Of a stretch of DNA of 64,000 bases, positions 1 through 13,433 are shown in pieces. Source of the stretch: Nymphaea colorata (taxonomy: Eukaryota; Streptophyta; Magnoliopsida; Nymphaeales; Nymphaeaceae); assembly GCF_008831285.2 (NCBI RefSeq), contig NC_045151.1, forward strand, positions 11,456,571-11,520,570, given 5' to 3'. Made by a program: the position numbers and the translations under genes. The notes below the pieces were generated by a model. That model worked only from the letters and a program-made list of their open reading frames with translations. It was not told the origin of the DNA and did no database searches. Position 1 is the first letter of the stretch. Each line of letters starts with the position of its first letter.

Positions 1-1834
1 ATCAATAAACCCACGAGTGTTATCTCTTAATTGTTTTCTGAACAATTGAGCCCAACTATTTTGTCCTAAAAACCAAATTTTATGGCATTTAACTGATAGT
101 AAAAACTGGATCTATCTTTACTGATGAAAAGGTCTGAAAGTTTGACGTGATCCTTGAAATAGATATGAGTGATCTATGGAGGACAGGCCATCGTATCAAA
201 TTTAGCCTAGCTGATTCCTCAAACCAATCTTCAAGTATTGGTTTTGGCTTTTCAAAACAAATCTTTACTAAAAAAAAAAATAGAAACCACTCACAAAAAA
301 ATGAGCATTTATTATCTCTAGCTGAACTAGAATAATCATAAATATAATATCCAAAGGGATTAGATCAATGGTGTGATATCAAATCAGGCCGCCTGCTTAG
401 TCTACACCTACAACCATATAAGAACTGGTATGATCTAACTAAAATCAAATTTACAATTTTCTAGTGTAAAGAAGTATCAAGTAATAAACAAAATCGCATT
501 GTTCTTATGATGGCTCATTATATTTTTGTAAAAGAGAAAGTTAATAGTTTAATCATTCACATAATGAGATTAAAGTTCAGTTGTGCTTGCACATGGATGA
601 GAAATTTTTCTGTTTATTTGTATGTTTATAAATGTGTGTCATTTTGCCTCTTGTTTATTTGCCTATGTATTGTATTATTGTAAAGTAGTTCAAGAAGGTT
701 TACGTAAGTTGGTCATTAGATTCTTTATGCTTTATGGTGTGATCATGATTTAACTTGTTATATTTTTGGCCGGTAACTTTTATTCAACAAAAGCATTGGG
801 AAGAGTGCATTCACCCATTATTGTACAAGAACATTGCACCAGAAACTATAAAAACCATATCATTGTTTTGCTTAAGATGAATTCCAAAATCAAATGACAT
901 GTCATCCCAATTCCTTTTGTCCCAATTCTCTTCCACCAAGAAAAGAAGAATGCAAGTTCTTACATATACTTTCTTGTGGTCTTCAGGAAGCTCCATCAAG
1001 AATAAATTCATGAAATAGACTTCCACTCTTTGCTTTCTTTCAAAATAGATCTAAGCAAGCTTAGCCAACTTAGTCCACAAACAATAAGCCCCGATATATT
1101 TTTATTTCATAAAATTGAGAGACCAAAGTCTCTCTTGAATAGGAATCTTCATGCCATTAAGGGCAAGATCAGTCTTCTTCCATTCCAATACACTAGGAAT
1201 TTCAACCCCTCCATAGTTAATAGGTTTACAAAGTCTAAACCATCAATGAGGTGCATATGAAGATCTAAATACAATTCCATAAAAAGCTTTGAAAATTTCA
1301 TTTCTTGTTCTAGGAAACAAAATGACGGTAATAGAAAGCATGCAGTATTATAATGTGATGACATCATATAGGTGAATTTTATCCAAATCATGTAATGCAG
1401 TGGAATGGTACAAGCATGTGATAATTTTTGCCTATGCAATTAGCGGATAGTGTGACCTATCCTGTGGCACTATATAATATCTGCCTACATAGTGCATGAC
1501 TCAACCTGTCTAGACAAATAATGTGCTCCACTTTGTTTTAGTGACAAGTTAATTGTGATAGTGTAGAAGTAAACAATTTAAACAAACCATATCATAGACA
1601 AGAGTCAAAATATAGAATGATCAACAGTATATGTATAGTCCCCAAGCCAAGCTGGGCATAAACATATAGATCAAAGCCTGTGTACAAGACAAAAATGTGG
1701 GAGATAATGGCATCATCAGCATCTCCCTATAATCACCCTACTCGCACTCATTGTTTCGATCAGTGTGTTCTATGTCCAGTTGATGGATACCTGAAAGGGG
1801 GTAAGATTTAAGAATATTAGTATTACTACTGAGT

Positions 1835-1912
1835 ATGATCTAGTTTCAAGGTTGTTTTGCAATGAAATAGAGAATGATCTAGTTTCAAGGTTGTTTTGCA
1901 ATGAAATAGAGA
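1835..1912. repeat. Exact 39-bp tandem duplication
   Basis: Two head-to-tail copies of a 39-bp unit beginning ATGATCTAGTTTCAAGG occupy 1835-1873 and 1874-1912 and are identical by eye. 39 is a multiple of three, but no supported coding frame crosses it, so it is probably a recent slippage duplication. Confidence 0.8.
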
Positions 1913-2141
1913 TTCGATGTGACCCTGTAAGTGATGAAGTGAAGATCAAACATGTGATGTTGACAGATATCATATGTGCAGCAACTATATGGTAATCAAT
2001 TGAGCCACAAGAGAAATACAAGCAAGGCATATAAATAAAGATTAACAGTAACAGAACTAAACACTTCACACACCCAAACAATAAATCTATCATCACCCCT
2101 GCCTTTGGTATTTAGGGCAGATTGCGACGCAGCTTACGGTC

Positions 2142-2276
2142 CTAAACACTGAACCACTGGGAATGGCATGGGATAGCCTCTATCATGATTCCAGGTTCAC
2201 TGAGCTCAGCTACGCTACTGCAGTAGTATCCTACAAATTGGAGCCTCATCTCGTGGTTGGGCTCCTCTTCAATAGC
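2142..2276 (-). CDS. Unrecognised coding-like terminal exon
   Basis: On the minus strand a GTAG acceptor (about 2277-2280) is followed by 44 open codons and a TAG stop (complement of 2142-2144). The peptide starts AIEEEPNHEMRLQFVG and ends PCHSQWFSV; its composition looks like a soluble globular protein. A second open stretch just upstream on the same strand (about 2280-2385), containing DFTKNDLPEDRVPRM, is in a different frame. This could be an earlier exon, or the two may be parts of one pseudogene exon separated by an indel. I do not recognise the family and found no further upstream exons with confidence, so a decayed gene fragment is as likely as a real 3' exon. Confidence 0.3.
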   Translation of the reverse strand, partial: AIEEEPNHEMRLQFVGYYCSSVAELSEPGIMIEAIPCHSQWFSV

Positions 2277-5228
2277 CTACAGAGGAACACTTAACATATA
2301 CAATGCTCATTCTAGGAACCCTATCCTCTGGAAGATCATTTTTGGTAAAATCCATTCCTGAACCCTCGCCCCCTACACAACCCAACCCTACCCCTTTTAA
2401 AATTGGGATCGACCACATTCAAATTGGTAAATTTCTTTCATAGTAAAAACAGGTCCCTAAGCCATTACTCATGCCACAGACATGCTCAGATCATGCAAAT
2501 GCATAAGTAAACGATAGACAAATGATACATAATTGCATGTTCACCATGAATAATAAGAGATAACAAATAGCCAACATAATGTAAACAGCATAGTACTAGT
2601 CGCAGGCAATCTAGACAGACCATGCTACATAATATCTGAATTAAGAATTATCCATAGATAGGTAATACTCATAGCCTAATGCATAATGATCAACACATTC
2701 CATGCTTTGATATTGGGAGTCATACATTTCATTTATGCAGTTTGAGAAAAATATTAAACATCATATAATAATTAAATCGTGATTACTATGAGATGTGGGT
2801 GTCGGGTCATGTGGGCTTCATGTGGCAAAGCAAAATGAGCAATCTGGGCACCTCATCTCAGCATACAAAAAAAAATTTACAACTAACTGCAGTTAGTAAA
2901 ACAGTCTACAGCCCCGATAATTAAAACATATCGGGTGGACCCGCGGTGGCCCTATAGGTTATCAGGCCGACCTGGGATGGACCTATAGGTTATCGGGCCA
3001 GCCCGGGCTGCGGGTACCCAGCCCGATGCCCAGCCCTAGTCTGTAGATGCCCTGGAGCTGTTGCATGAGAGGGGTACTCAATGCACCTACAAAAGGCTAG
3101 AGAAAACTGGGCCATACCCAACCTAGTTAGGTGCTGGCCTACCCATAATTAACCTTGGCTTGGCCTTGTCCAACCGTCAATCTCACACCCAATTCATCTA
3201 GGCGAGTTCGAAAAAAGAACAATTTGGCACCTGATTTCACTGATTTTTCATTACAGTACAACAGTAGACCTAGTCACAAGAGCATGATATGTACAAACAA
3301 TTAATTGAACCACGGAGCCGGAACTAACCCCAACTAATCTGAATGGTTAAGCCAATTTTCATGATTTATGAATCAGTGCCACGCATTTAGAGAACACAAT
3401 CTATGACAAGAAACATGAGCTATAGTGATCAAATCATCAATCTTCATAGTAATTGAAGAATATCCCTACAATTAAACTATATGTGAAGAAAATAGCAGCA
3501 AGTAAAACTAAACCCCAAACCTATCCTAAAACTCAAGGTAGGTAGAAACCTAACATATTCAACATACCTGGAAGACATGATTTTACATATTAAATATAAC
3601 ATGCATTCATAATACAAAACAATAGTTTTCCAATCCGAAAGTCCCTTAACATCTTTGTCCAACAACCATTAAAAAAAATGAGATTTGAAGCTTTTCATGA
3701 AACAGTGACCAATTTAAGTACCTCACTGAAAATTTTCACACAATCAATCTTTTCAACATGAACACAAAAAAAAAAAGACTTACTATGATTCACCTCAAAT
3801 AAGAAAGCTTGTCAATCCTACAAAACAACCAGGCATCATCAAAGACAAGCGACCTTCCTCTAAAAATTTGCTTAACAAACATGAAAGGACACATGCAAAA
3901 AATAGGCATCAAAAGCAAATAAGAAAGCTATATCAGAGCATGAATACCGTATAAGAGTATAATCTGTGCCAAATGAACCACAACATGAAGCATTCAAATA
4001 AAGCATTTCAAGTAAGTTAAGAACATAAAGGAAAAAGGAGTCCCCTACCCTTGAACCACTTGATCTAAAAAAGTGAGACCTTGGTGACCCATAGCCAAAT
4101 GAATCCATCATAGATGATAACAATTACATAATGCATGCCACAAAGGATCCTAATCAACACTATTATAGGTATTAGCTAAGTCAATCTTAAGATAATAATC
4201 AAAGACTGAGGCCCAAATTTTGTGGATCAAGTGGTTCACAAATAAGGGATTTGTGTATTCCTTTATGTTTTTAACTAACTTAAATGATTTATCTGCAAGC
4301 TTCATGTTGTGGTTCCTTTGGGGGAAATTAAACCCTCTACGTTTTATGGGTACTTGTGTTTCCATGTAGCTTTCTTGTTCCCTGTTGATCCCCTGTTGTT
4401 TGTAGGATTGAAAAGTATTCTCATGTATATTAAGAAAAATTTTAGAATAAGTTGACCTGTCTTGATGATGCTTTTGTTGCTTTGTAGGACTAACAAGCTT
4501 TCTTATTTGACATGAGTCTTATGTGTAAAGTTTGTGATTTAAATGGATATTTCATGAATAGATCTATTTTGAGCAATACCTATTCAAAATAATGTAAGTC
4601 TAGATTTATTTCACTATATCCTTCATAAATTTCTTATAAGGAAAAGAAATAGGCCTAGAATGAGCCAAATCAGTAGCTACCATCTTCCTGCAAGAAGATC
4701 CAAGAAGTATCTATCTCATGATGCATGTAGTCCTTCACAAAGGTCATGCAACTTCTCACCACTTCAAGGCTGCTACCTCCCAACAATGGTGAAAAGTAAA
4801 CATTTACAAACCCATTTGACATGGGGACCTTCTCTCCATTAGCCTGAGATATAAGCATTCTCATCTCTTCATTTGAATAGGTTCTGAATTGTTTGTATGA
4901 TCAACAATCAATGGTTTATACATAGGCTCAACAAGATCACCATCCAATTCTATTTTGACAAAAGCCCAATAAAATAATCCCTATAAGAATTTTGAGTATT
5001 CACATTAATATGTCATTAGCCACTAACCATAACTAATAGATCCAATGATCATGGTTGAACGTACTTTGGCCACAATCTCCACCGTGGCAATTAACCACAA
5101 TGGTTGTGCTAATAGCCAATGTAGTTATTGATTTTTTGCCATGGTTTCGTCTAACCATGAGCCATAGTTTTAGCCATTGTCTATTACTCGCAACACCCTT
5201 CTGTCTTAACTGTGGAATTACCCTATTG

Positions 5229-5265
5229 TGGCTTTTGTTATATATATATATATACACACACACGA
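5229..5265. repeat. TA/CA microsatellite
   Basis: A run of TA dinucleotides followed by CA dinucleotides in intergenic DNA. Confidence 0.8.
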
Positions 5266-5481
5266 GAGGGAGACATGAACTTTAAATTTAAAATTTATTT
5301 CGAATAAACAATTGGTAGAGTCATTCTTTTCATAATCCTTACAAATGTTTCTCAAGCTTCTTTTCTTAATAATCTTGGATGATTCTCCTTAGTTGACAGT
5401 TCTTACATGTCTAAGGAAAAAGATGCACTGTAAGCCAAAGAAGCTTCTTGGATGTTTGAATGCCATATTTTTTTAATGTTC

Positions 5482-5683
5482 TGTTGAATATCTTTAGTTG
5501 TAGTTTAGAGTTTTTTACAATATTAGAAAGTTACAGTGTATCATTTTAAAGTTTATCATCTTTTGTATGGACTTATATTGTAATTTTGTTTCCACCAACC
5601 CCAATCTCTTCTGTTCTTGAGATAAAGGTAAGTTAATCATAGATTACAATTTCCTCTCTCTCTCTCTCTCTCTCATCGTAACA
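5482..5683 (+). repeat. Degenerate 5' LTR of copia relic
   Basis: About 200 bp starting TGTTGAATATC and ending CGTAACA, with a CT microsatellite (about 5652-5675) just before the end. It is similar in layout to the 193-bp LTR at 56794, including the GTTGTAG/TTAGAAAG words and the terminal CT run, but heavily diverged. Confidence 0.65.
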
Positions 5684-5695
5684 TGGTATGAGAGC
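5684..5695 (+). other. Primer-binding site, initiator-Met tRNA type
   Basis: TGGTATGAGAGC directly follows the LTR end. It matches the plant initiator-methionine tRNA 3' end complement (usually TGGTATCAGAGC) with one difference; the young copy at 56987 has the same variant. Confidence 0.75.
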
Positions 5696-6213
5696 AAGTC
5701 TCTCCTAATGCTGGCAGCCAAGTTAGTCCTTTTTCAACAACCATTTTTTTTCTGGTGACTCCCTTCCTTCCAGCTCTCCCTCTTTTTATCTTCCCTTGTC
5801 TTCTTCCTCTTATTCCACCAGCAAGTAGGCAGTAAAGAAGAGGACCTGATCATGCCTATGTGGAACACGTGATCAGATCATCAAGTGAATCGTGTTGAGC
5901 ATAGTAGATCTGCAGATCATGAACGTGGAAGTTTTTTGTGGATGCTGTTTGGAGTGGATTACATGGAGCTATGTCGTGTGCTTTGGAGAAGGATGCTAGT
6001 TATCAAGTGCTCAATTGACAAGAATAAATGGACTTGTTGTTTGAAAAGTTGAAGTTGGAAGTAGCAGCAGTCATTAGTAATTTGTTTTTGGCAGTTTAGA
6101 ATTGTGAAGGTGGCATGACTAGCGTATCTTCTTTGTCTTTGCCAACTATTTTGTGGAATTGTTGGGCACACATATATTGTGCATCAAACTATGTTTTGGT
6201 TGGAGAAATCACT

Positions 6214-6990
6214 ATGGCTGATAATAGTAAATCTGAAATTTCTAATGAACATAAGTTGGCTAGAAATTCATTCTCTTATGGAACCATGATCAAGTTGAGT
6301 GAGTCAAATTATTAATCTGGTTTAAGGTTTTCATGATGTCTGCAGCTAGTCATTGGAAGAAGTATGTTCTTGAAGAAAATAAACATGCCAAGAAGAAAGG
6401 CAAGTATGCTACGTGGGATGAAGACAATAACATTGTGATGTTGTGGATTATAAACAGTGTGGAGTCTCATATAGCCCCAACGATTGCATACTACACCATG
6501 GCCAAAGACATGTGATCTTTCTTGAAGAAAACTTATTCTCATACTACTAATGTCATTAAGATTTTTCAATTGGAAGAAGATAATACAAAATATAGCAAGG
6601 TTACCAAGACTTATCCCAATATATTGCCATATTGACTGCTGCTAACAAATGGTTAAATGCCCTTCATCTACTATGCCAGCATTGTTATGCATTAGACTTT
6701 GAATCTGCGATGGTGGCAAAGTTTCTTTCTGGGTTATCTTTAGAGAATACTCTGTGGCTATGACATGAATCCTCACGTGGAGTGATCTTGATTCAACATA
6801 CATATATAATAGGCCAAGTCATCTTGTAGTAACCCTCTCACAACATTAACATGACACGTTGGTTTTTGTTCTTGCATTATTAGAAGGGCATGGCCACAAC
6901 TTCTGTGTTGACATATTTCAGTGTACTTATTGTGGCAAGTTAGGTCATTTGGAAGACTGATGTTTTTCCATTCAGCATATGATCCACTAG
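6214..6990 (+). pseudogene. Copia gag relic
   Basis: Begins with ATG at 6214. The frames read MADNSKSEISNEHKLARNSF, then lose frame at once (stop after SESNY), with later pieces such as KYATWDEDNNIVMLWI and a broken CCHC knuckle near 6915-6960. Each piece is recognisably similar to the gag of the copia element at 57809-59090. Several indels and stops separate them. Confidence 0.75.
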
Positions 6991-7199
6991 GGCATGGTGG
7001 AGGTAGAGCCCCCTCAGGCAAAAACCCATTCTCATCTCAAACAACTTCTTCACAAGCTACAACATCAATGGTCGAGCCCCTCCACTGGTTCCTCTCACCT
7101 GACTCATATTCCCTTAGTTTAAGCAAGGTTAAATGTGATCTTGTTCTCACTTAGAGATCCTCCTCTACATTTGCCTCCATCATCATATTCGACTTGGTC

Positions 7200-8480
7200 T
7201 TCTCTATAGGTGCCTCTACCAGTGACTTAGGTATGATGTGGATGATTGATTCAGGAGCATCCAGACATTTTTTTAATCAGATACAACTATTTTTGTAATT
7301 GATCAGGTTTTTTACACCACAACTTGTCAAGCTGGATGATGACAAGTGGTCCCCTATTATGGGCAGCAGCGATGTCATTCTCTCACATTTGGGCACCATT
7401 ATACATGCGACATATACTCCTCATTTTTTAGTTAATCTGTTATATGTTAGGTATCTAGCTAGTGATTTACAATGTATAGTCACTTTTTATCATGGTTCAT
7501 GTTTGTTTCAAGACTTACAAATTAGGAAGACGGTTGGTGTCAGCCATGAACATGAGGGAGTCCATTTTCTTTCTACCCCAATCAATGTTGTTGCATCTTC
7601 CTTCACACCAAAAACCTCTCCTTTTCAGTTGCATCTTAGATTAGGTCATTCATCTATATTCAAACTTTGTCCTATGTTTTCACACATTTCTAGGTCAGAG
7701 TCTTTCCAATGTGATGCTTGTCAATTAAGCAAACATACACGAAGTAGTTTCCCTTGAAGCCAAAGTCCATCTTGTTGGAGTCCTTTTGATCTTCTTCATG
7801 TGGATATATGGGGTCCCAATAGGGTTGCTTTCTTTTCATTTCTTGTATTATTTTGTTTTGGTTGATAATTTCACTAGAGTCAGTTGGGTATTCTTGTTAC
7901 GGGAAAGATATGAAGTTATTTGTATTCTTCAAAAATTATCATTGAAATAAAAACTCAGTTCGATCCACTTATCAAAAGTATTTGCTTAGATAATGCTCTT
8001 GAATCCAAATTTTCGGTGTTACTTCAATTTTATGTTGATCACGAAATTCAGCCATAATATATTTCTCCACACACATCTCAACAAAGTGGTGTTGCCAAGC
8101 ACAAACATCGGCAGCTCTTCAATGTGGCTCAAACTCTCATGTTACAGACTCATATGCCAACTTATTTTTGGGGTGATGACATTCTTATCGTGTGTCCCCT
8201 TACTAATTAATTGCCCTCGTTGGCCATTTAAGAACAAATTCTCATTCAATTACTATATCCAGATCAACCGTTATTTCACATACCCCATCGTTATTTCACA
8301 TACCCCCCAAAGTATTTAGGTCCACCTATTTTGCACACATTTTAGGCTTAAATAGAAACAAACTTACTACTCAAGTAGTCAAATGTGTATTCATTGGATA
8401 CTCTACCAATCAAAAAACATATGAGTGCTTTGACCATAACCAGTGAAGAGCCTATCAGAACGGATGTCACATTCTTTGAA
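7200..8480 (+). pseudogene. Copia protease-integrase relic
   Basis: The aspartic protease motif MWMIDSGASRH is readable near 7230-7265, followed by a frameshift. The open frame at 7299-7757 carries the pre-integrase zinc-binding region (HLRLGHS and CDACQLSKHTRSSFP). Later pieces match the integrase core (WVFLLRE-like text near 7890 and the VAKHKHRQLF-like segment near 8090) but in different frames. It is inactive. Confidence 0.75.
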
Positions 8481-8870
8481 TTTCATCCTTACTTCTCCTC
8501 TCTGAGTCCCTCTTCCTATTCCTCTAGTGTCACTTGAATCTGTTCCCTCTCCTCTACCTTTGCCTTATAATTGTTTCCTTAATCCTCCATCAGTCTACTC
8601 TCGCCGTCAGGGTCTTCCTCCAAACCACCCACCAGAGTTTTTTGAAGAGGTAAGTTCCAATTACAAGACTGACTCAGATATAAGTGATGACTACACTGCA
8701 CATGATCTTCCTATTACCATTTAAAAGGGACGGCAATAGTGTACTTTGCACCTGATTTCTAAAATTGTTTCTACTGACTATGTGAGTGTGAGTTTGGTGC
8801 AATTTGATTAGGCTATGTCCACTCACGTTATTCAATTGCCCCAACTTTAAGATATCAATCCATAATAAAG

Positions 8871-10552
8871 ACTGTGATAAGTTCCTTTAAGTACTTCATG
8901 ATTGTGGTAAGTCAACATAACTTCACTACAAAATCACTATGAAGAAATCATGTAACCCCTGAAAGCAAGCAATGAAAACAAAATTTTACTGCATAATTAG
9001 CTGGGAAGTAATCTTGTAATCATGAAAGCAAGCAATAAAGCTTTAGAGTTGAAGGGGCCTCCAAAGCTAAATGTGCAATTAAAGATGCAAGTCATCCTTA
9101 CTGGTACAATTATTCTGAAAACTGTTTCCTTATAGATCGATGGAAATAGTTCTAGATTTTATTTGTTTTTGGTGACATGTATTAAGAGAAACAACGAATC
9201 TTTGTGTGTTTTTTTCTTCCACTAAGGGGTCTAACCCTACAATGCTAGAGGGGACCACAACCACTTATGTAGGCCTATACTGGTGAAAGCATCACCATTA
9301 CAGACTTTTTTTTCTTGTAAATATTTGGCTTAATGTTTTTTCTTGCACAATTCTTACATGTAGGTTTAGATGCCTCCATCAAAGGCCTGCACCTGCTGTT
9401 GTCAAGTCAGCACTATTGTTCTTGCCAACAACTAGAAATTGGTAGCTTTGCTGCAGTTAATGTGATAAAAAGAGAAAAGAAAATGAAGATGAACTTATAC
9501 AATAGAAAAAAGAGAAAAGTTGGAAGAATTGAAGCAAAAAAAATCAAACAAATAAAAAAATGATGTGTCTTATATGGTCCAATTTTTCTACTTTTTTTGG
9601 CAGCAATGCTATAGTCATCAGAGCTATTAAAACAAAAGATGAACTCATACAAAAGAAAAATGTCCAGGAAGTTTTGAAAGAGTGAAGCAAAAAGTAATAA
9701 AAATGGAGGCTATAGTCTAGTTGTTTTCCTTTTTTCGCTTTTCTCAAAGGACAGCGTAGAGCTCTACTACAGTTGCTGAAGCTCTCCCTTGGCATTCTTC
9801 CACTGTCCATCCTCCTTACATAGGGTATTTCTTTTGCACCGCCAAGCTTCTTCCTTGATATCGTGTCTCACCTCCACTTCGCATGCATGAAATATTTGCT
9901 TGAGAAAAATTTACTTCAAAAAACCATGCGAGTTGAGTCTGAAAATGGAGTACCTATTTGTTACTACTAAAAAATAAAATGAAAAGATTGAATACAATAT
10001 AGGACTAGTGATTGTTTGATCTCCCACACTAAAGATGCTTCTTGCATGGCCCTCTGCAACACCCCACCCCCACTTTTCAAACCTACTCCTCTATGTACTA
10101 AAAGAGACTCATACCAAATTAAAAGTCTCACAGGAAATGAAAAAATAAATCCACTTTATGGATTTTTGGATCTGAGCCATGATGCCCTTACCCATGGCTG
10201 TGGTCATCTCCATGGGCATTGACCATAGCCATATGCTAACTTTGTTGTAATGATTTCAAATTTCTCAACTAAGTCTATTACATGAAGAACATTATGTTGG
10301 CTACATATACCCCAAACTGAAAAATGAAAATTGCAATATTGGAATATCCTTTTTTAGGCCCATTTAATTGTGACTTTTCGTGCCAAAATGCCTCTTTCTG
10401 ATCAAGAGGTTTAGTCGACCTTTGCTGTACCTCTCTTTCTTCACCATGAAGGTGTATTTATAAGGTTGTTTCAATTACAAAAGGCTAAGGCAGAGATTGC
10501 TTCTAGTAAGCTTAGCCTGAATTACAAGCCATGGGACAACCTCTTGTCAAAA
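8871..10552. other. Non-coding spacer
   Basis: No supported gene. Short open frames near 9333-9563, 9544-9810 and 10016-10222 have low-complexity Lys/Phe-rich or patternless translations. The stretch at about 10440-10552 includes a TATTTATAAGG-like TATA word and could be an older LTR fragment, but I find no partner copy in the window. Confidence 0.5.
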
Positions 10553-10557
10553 TACTC
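10553..10557. repeat. Target-site duplication TACTC (left)
   Basis: TACTC at 10553-10557 is matched exactly by 26869-26873, flanking the outer TG...CA ends of the two long LTRs. A 5-bp duplication is the expected signature of LTR retrotransposon integration. Confidence 0.9.
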
Positions 10558-12239
10558 TGTTTGCATCCCAAAATTTTCATTGGTTTTGGAGTGCTCCAGA
10601 AAAATGAGGTTTTTGTTTTGAAAGAGAAAAGAAAGGGACTCGCCCGTCGGTACAAGGATCGACCATTCCCGGCGCCTTTACCGGGGGTAATCAACTCAAG
10701 GACTATGTTTATCATTGATGCATTTTGTTTTAACTTAAACATCTTTTTGATTCTATATGCGGTGTAGAAAATATTGAAAGTTTGAAATTTCAAACTTTTG
10801 AAAAGGTTCTTGAAGAATTGCTTGAAAATGTGAAATGTTTTGAGGAAAAAGTGGAACTAGTAAATATCATTTGAAAAACTTGTGAAATCATTTTGAAATC
10901 ACTTTAGTGTTATCTTAAGACTTTAAGTATGTTTGAGATTTTGCTCTAATTCGGTTACCACCTAACTAGAGCTCCATCCCTTCTTACTTAATTACTTAAG
11001 TTCTTTTGGAGAGGTGTTTGTGATCATAAGTGAAATAAAGTGGGTGAGAATGCATAGATGCATTTACCCTATATGATTGAAAGAATGTAAAACATTCCTA
11101 CCACAACATTCGTCTAAAGTCATTCCTACCACAACATACATCTAAGATTTTTGTTTTTGTAAATATCATATATATGAAGGAAAAATTTTTGAAAATGGAT
11201 TGGGATTGTAGACCGTCAAGCATGGGTCCAACATTGAGTCATTACTTGGTTTGTGGTCTTAATGAAGTTGGTAAATAGAAAGTTCGTGAGAGGAGAATGT
11301 TAAAAAGAATACAAGAGATAAAAGCACTCTTATGAAAAGAAAGAGAGAGATAGAGAAAGACATGCATACATGTGTACATACCATAACATATACACATATA
11401 TGAAAGCTTAAGAGAAAAAGACGTATTGATTTGAAGAAAAAGAGAGATTTTAGAGGAAAAGAAAAATATCATACGTATATATGGGTATGAAAAATTTTAT
11501 AAGAGAAGATATTTGTCTTGACAAGAGGAATAAACATTTGAAAAAGAGGAAATGGAGCACATGTACATGCGTATTCATGCACATATGAAAATTTTAAAAT
11601 GGAAAGTTAAAGCATAGAGAGAAAAAGATGGGGGGTCATCATGTTGGCATTGATGTATATAACATGTATATACATCCATACCTTCACAAGATTAGAAATC
11701 AAGGAACAACTTAAAATTACCAACTTCAAGTTTAATGTGGGCCGGAGGGGAGCTTGGACTCATGCAAGAGTTTAAGCTAAGTCCTTAAGGCCATGTTAGA
11801 AGGTTCCTTTTGAAAATGTTTTGGAAAATAGGATTTATATAAGCATAGAATGTTATTATTTAGTTTGTTGTAAGGGATATATTTCTTCCACCGTTGGGTA
11901 TGGAAGAAAACAAGCAACATAACGAGACACTCATTAGGGTTCCTAATGGGATGATTAAGAAAAAAATTAGCACAAAATGACATGCAAATGCATATTAACA
12001 TGTACATTTTCGTGAGGGTATATCCCGGGTTGGACAAGTCCCAACCTCAAAAATTAATATAAAATAAAGAGTCCCTAAACTACACTCTCATTCTCACCAT
12101 ACATTCACATATAAGTAGCAAGCCAAGCAACTATGCATGGATAATATATAGACAACATTCAAGGAATGAAAGAGAGAAAGAGGATTATAGAAAGTGCAAG
12201 GTTCAATTAGAAGGGACGACATGATGTAACTATGAAATG

Positions 12240-13160
12240 ATATGTCACCTCATATTCTCATGTTCCTGGTGCACTTGAGTATAGCCTCTTGACTCTAAAA
12301 TAGAGATTGAAAGCTATCTCCTTTGGCCATGGGGAAATAAGAAATAGAGGAAAATAAGAGGAAGCAAAAGAACAGCGAGAATGTATTCATGAAAAGAAAG
12401 AACATGATTAAAATGAAAGATCAACTCATCTTTCCATGCTCCCGGTGCACTTGAGTATAGCCTCTTGTCTCTAAAAAGAGATTGAGTGCTACCTCCTTTA
12501 GCCATGGGAAGATGAAGATGAGGAGAAAATGTAGAAAGAAAAACAATACTATATTTAATAAAGGAGAGCATGATTCAATCATGAAATGAAAGATCCTCTC
12601 ATCTTTTCATGCTCTCAATGCACTTGAGCATAGCCTCTTGTCTCTAAAAAGATATTGAGTGCTATCTCCTTTGGCCATGGAAAGATGAAGATGAGAAAAG
12701 AAAATAACAAGAACAAGTCTATATTGAAGAAAAAAAATAATAATAACAACGAGAATATATTCATGAAGGACAAGAACAACAACAACAAGAATACTTGAAA
12801 AGAGCATGATTTAATCATAAAATAAAATATCATCTTATCTTCTCATGCTTTCGGTGCACTTTAGCATAGCCTCTTGTCTCTAAAAAGAGGTTGAGTGCTA
12901 TCTCCTTTGGCCATGGGGAGATGAAGATGAGAAGAGAAAATGAAAACAATCAACAAGACTATGTTCAAGAAAAAGGAATAGCATAATAATAAGAACATGT
13001 TAATGAAAAATAACAACAATAAGAATACTTGGAAGAAGCATGATTTAATCATAAAATAAAATATCATCTCATCTTCTCATGCTCCCGGTGCACTTGAGCA
13101 TAGCCTCTTGTCTCTAAAAAGAGGTTGAGTGCTATCTCCTTTGACCATGAGGAGGTGAAG
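12240..13160 (-). repeat. Imperfect dispersed repeats inside 3' LTR
   Basis: A block containing CCTCTTGTCTCTAAAAAGAG, the words GAGTGCTATCTCC and GGCCATGGGGA, and a run of short AAC/AAG repeats recurs about five times at roughly 180-250 bp spacing. The same array is present in the other LTR at about 24910-25830. The units are diverged from one another but the two LTR copies match closely, so the array predates this insertion. Confidence 0.8.
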
Positions 13161-13383
13161 ATAAGAAAAAAAGAAATGAGAGGGATGATGATTACATACC
13201 TCTAATGAGAGATGACCTAAGGAAGATAAACATTTTTACTTGAAAATTCCCTTTGAGCGAAGCTCCAAGATGATGCCTCCAAGAGGGTTGTAGCTTGCTT
13301 CAAGTTGGAGAGGGAAATGGAGAGAGGAAGAGGGAGAAAGAGAGAGCTCAAGAGAAACTCTAAGTCTTCAAGTGAGAATAGGG

Positions 13384-13391
13384 TATTTATA
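13384..13391 (-). promoter_or_regulatory. TATA-like box in 3' LTR
   Basis: The minus strand reads CTCTATAAATACCC, a good plant TATA box in the element's transcription direction. In this LTR the 50 bp that follow it in the other LTR (where the transcript start would be expected) are missing. Confidence 0.5.
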
Positions 13392-13433
13392 GAGGATTTT
13401 GGAGCCAAAACCAAAATTTGAATTTTTTGACCT

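Larger units (their letters stand above)
1..5481. other. Intergenic region, no confident gene
   Basis: AT-rich DNA with only short open frames, none showing a recognisable domain. Weakly coding-like minus-strand patches occur at about 811-1026, 1149-1439 and 4670-4864, but they have no family signature and no clear splice structure. A GC-richer patch at about 2885-3040 is full of GCCCGG/GGGCC words and resembles the terminal part of small hAT-like elements common in plants, but I could not define both ends. A TA/CA microsatellite lies at about 5229-5265. The copia relic starts at 5482. Confidence 0.5.
5482..8870 (+). mobile_element. Decayed Ty1/copia element, 3' truncated
   Basis: A plus-strand relic of the same copia family as the element at 56794-62219. 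A degenerate 5' LTR (about 5482-5683) ends in ACA and abuts a primer-binding site TGGTATGAGAGC (5684-5695), identical to the first 12 bases of the site in the younger copy. Gag, zinc-knuckle, protease and integrase segments follow in the correct order but are broken by many stops and frameshifts. Similarity is lost at about 8870, in the segment matching the young element's 60450-60490, just where its RT domain begins. RT, RNase H and the 3' LTR are absent, so no 3' boundary or target duplication can be given. The element cannot encode working proteins. Confidence 0.85.

Noticed and set aside
2885-3045. GC-rich patch resembling a hAT-type small element ending GCCCAGCCCTAG
   Set aside because: A plausible right end is visible but no matching left end or 8-bp duplication was found, so it is only mentioned within the intergenic entry.
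5000-5230. Repeated CCATGGT/ACCATGG and GCCAAT words suggesting a small palindromic element
   Set aside because: I could not define inverted ends or a target duplication.
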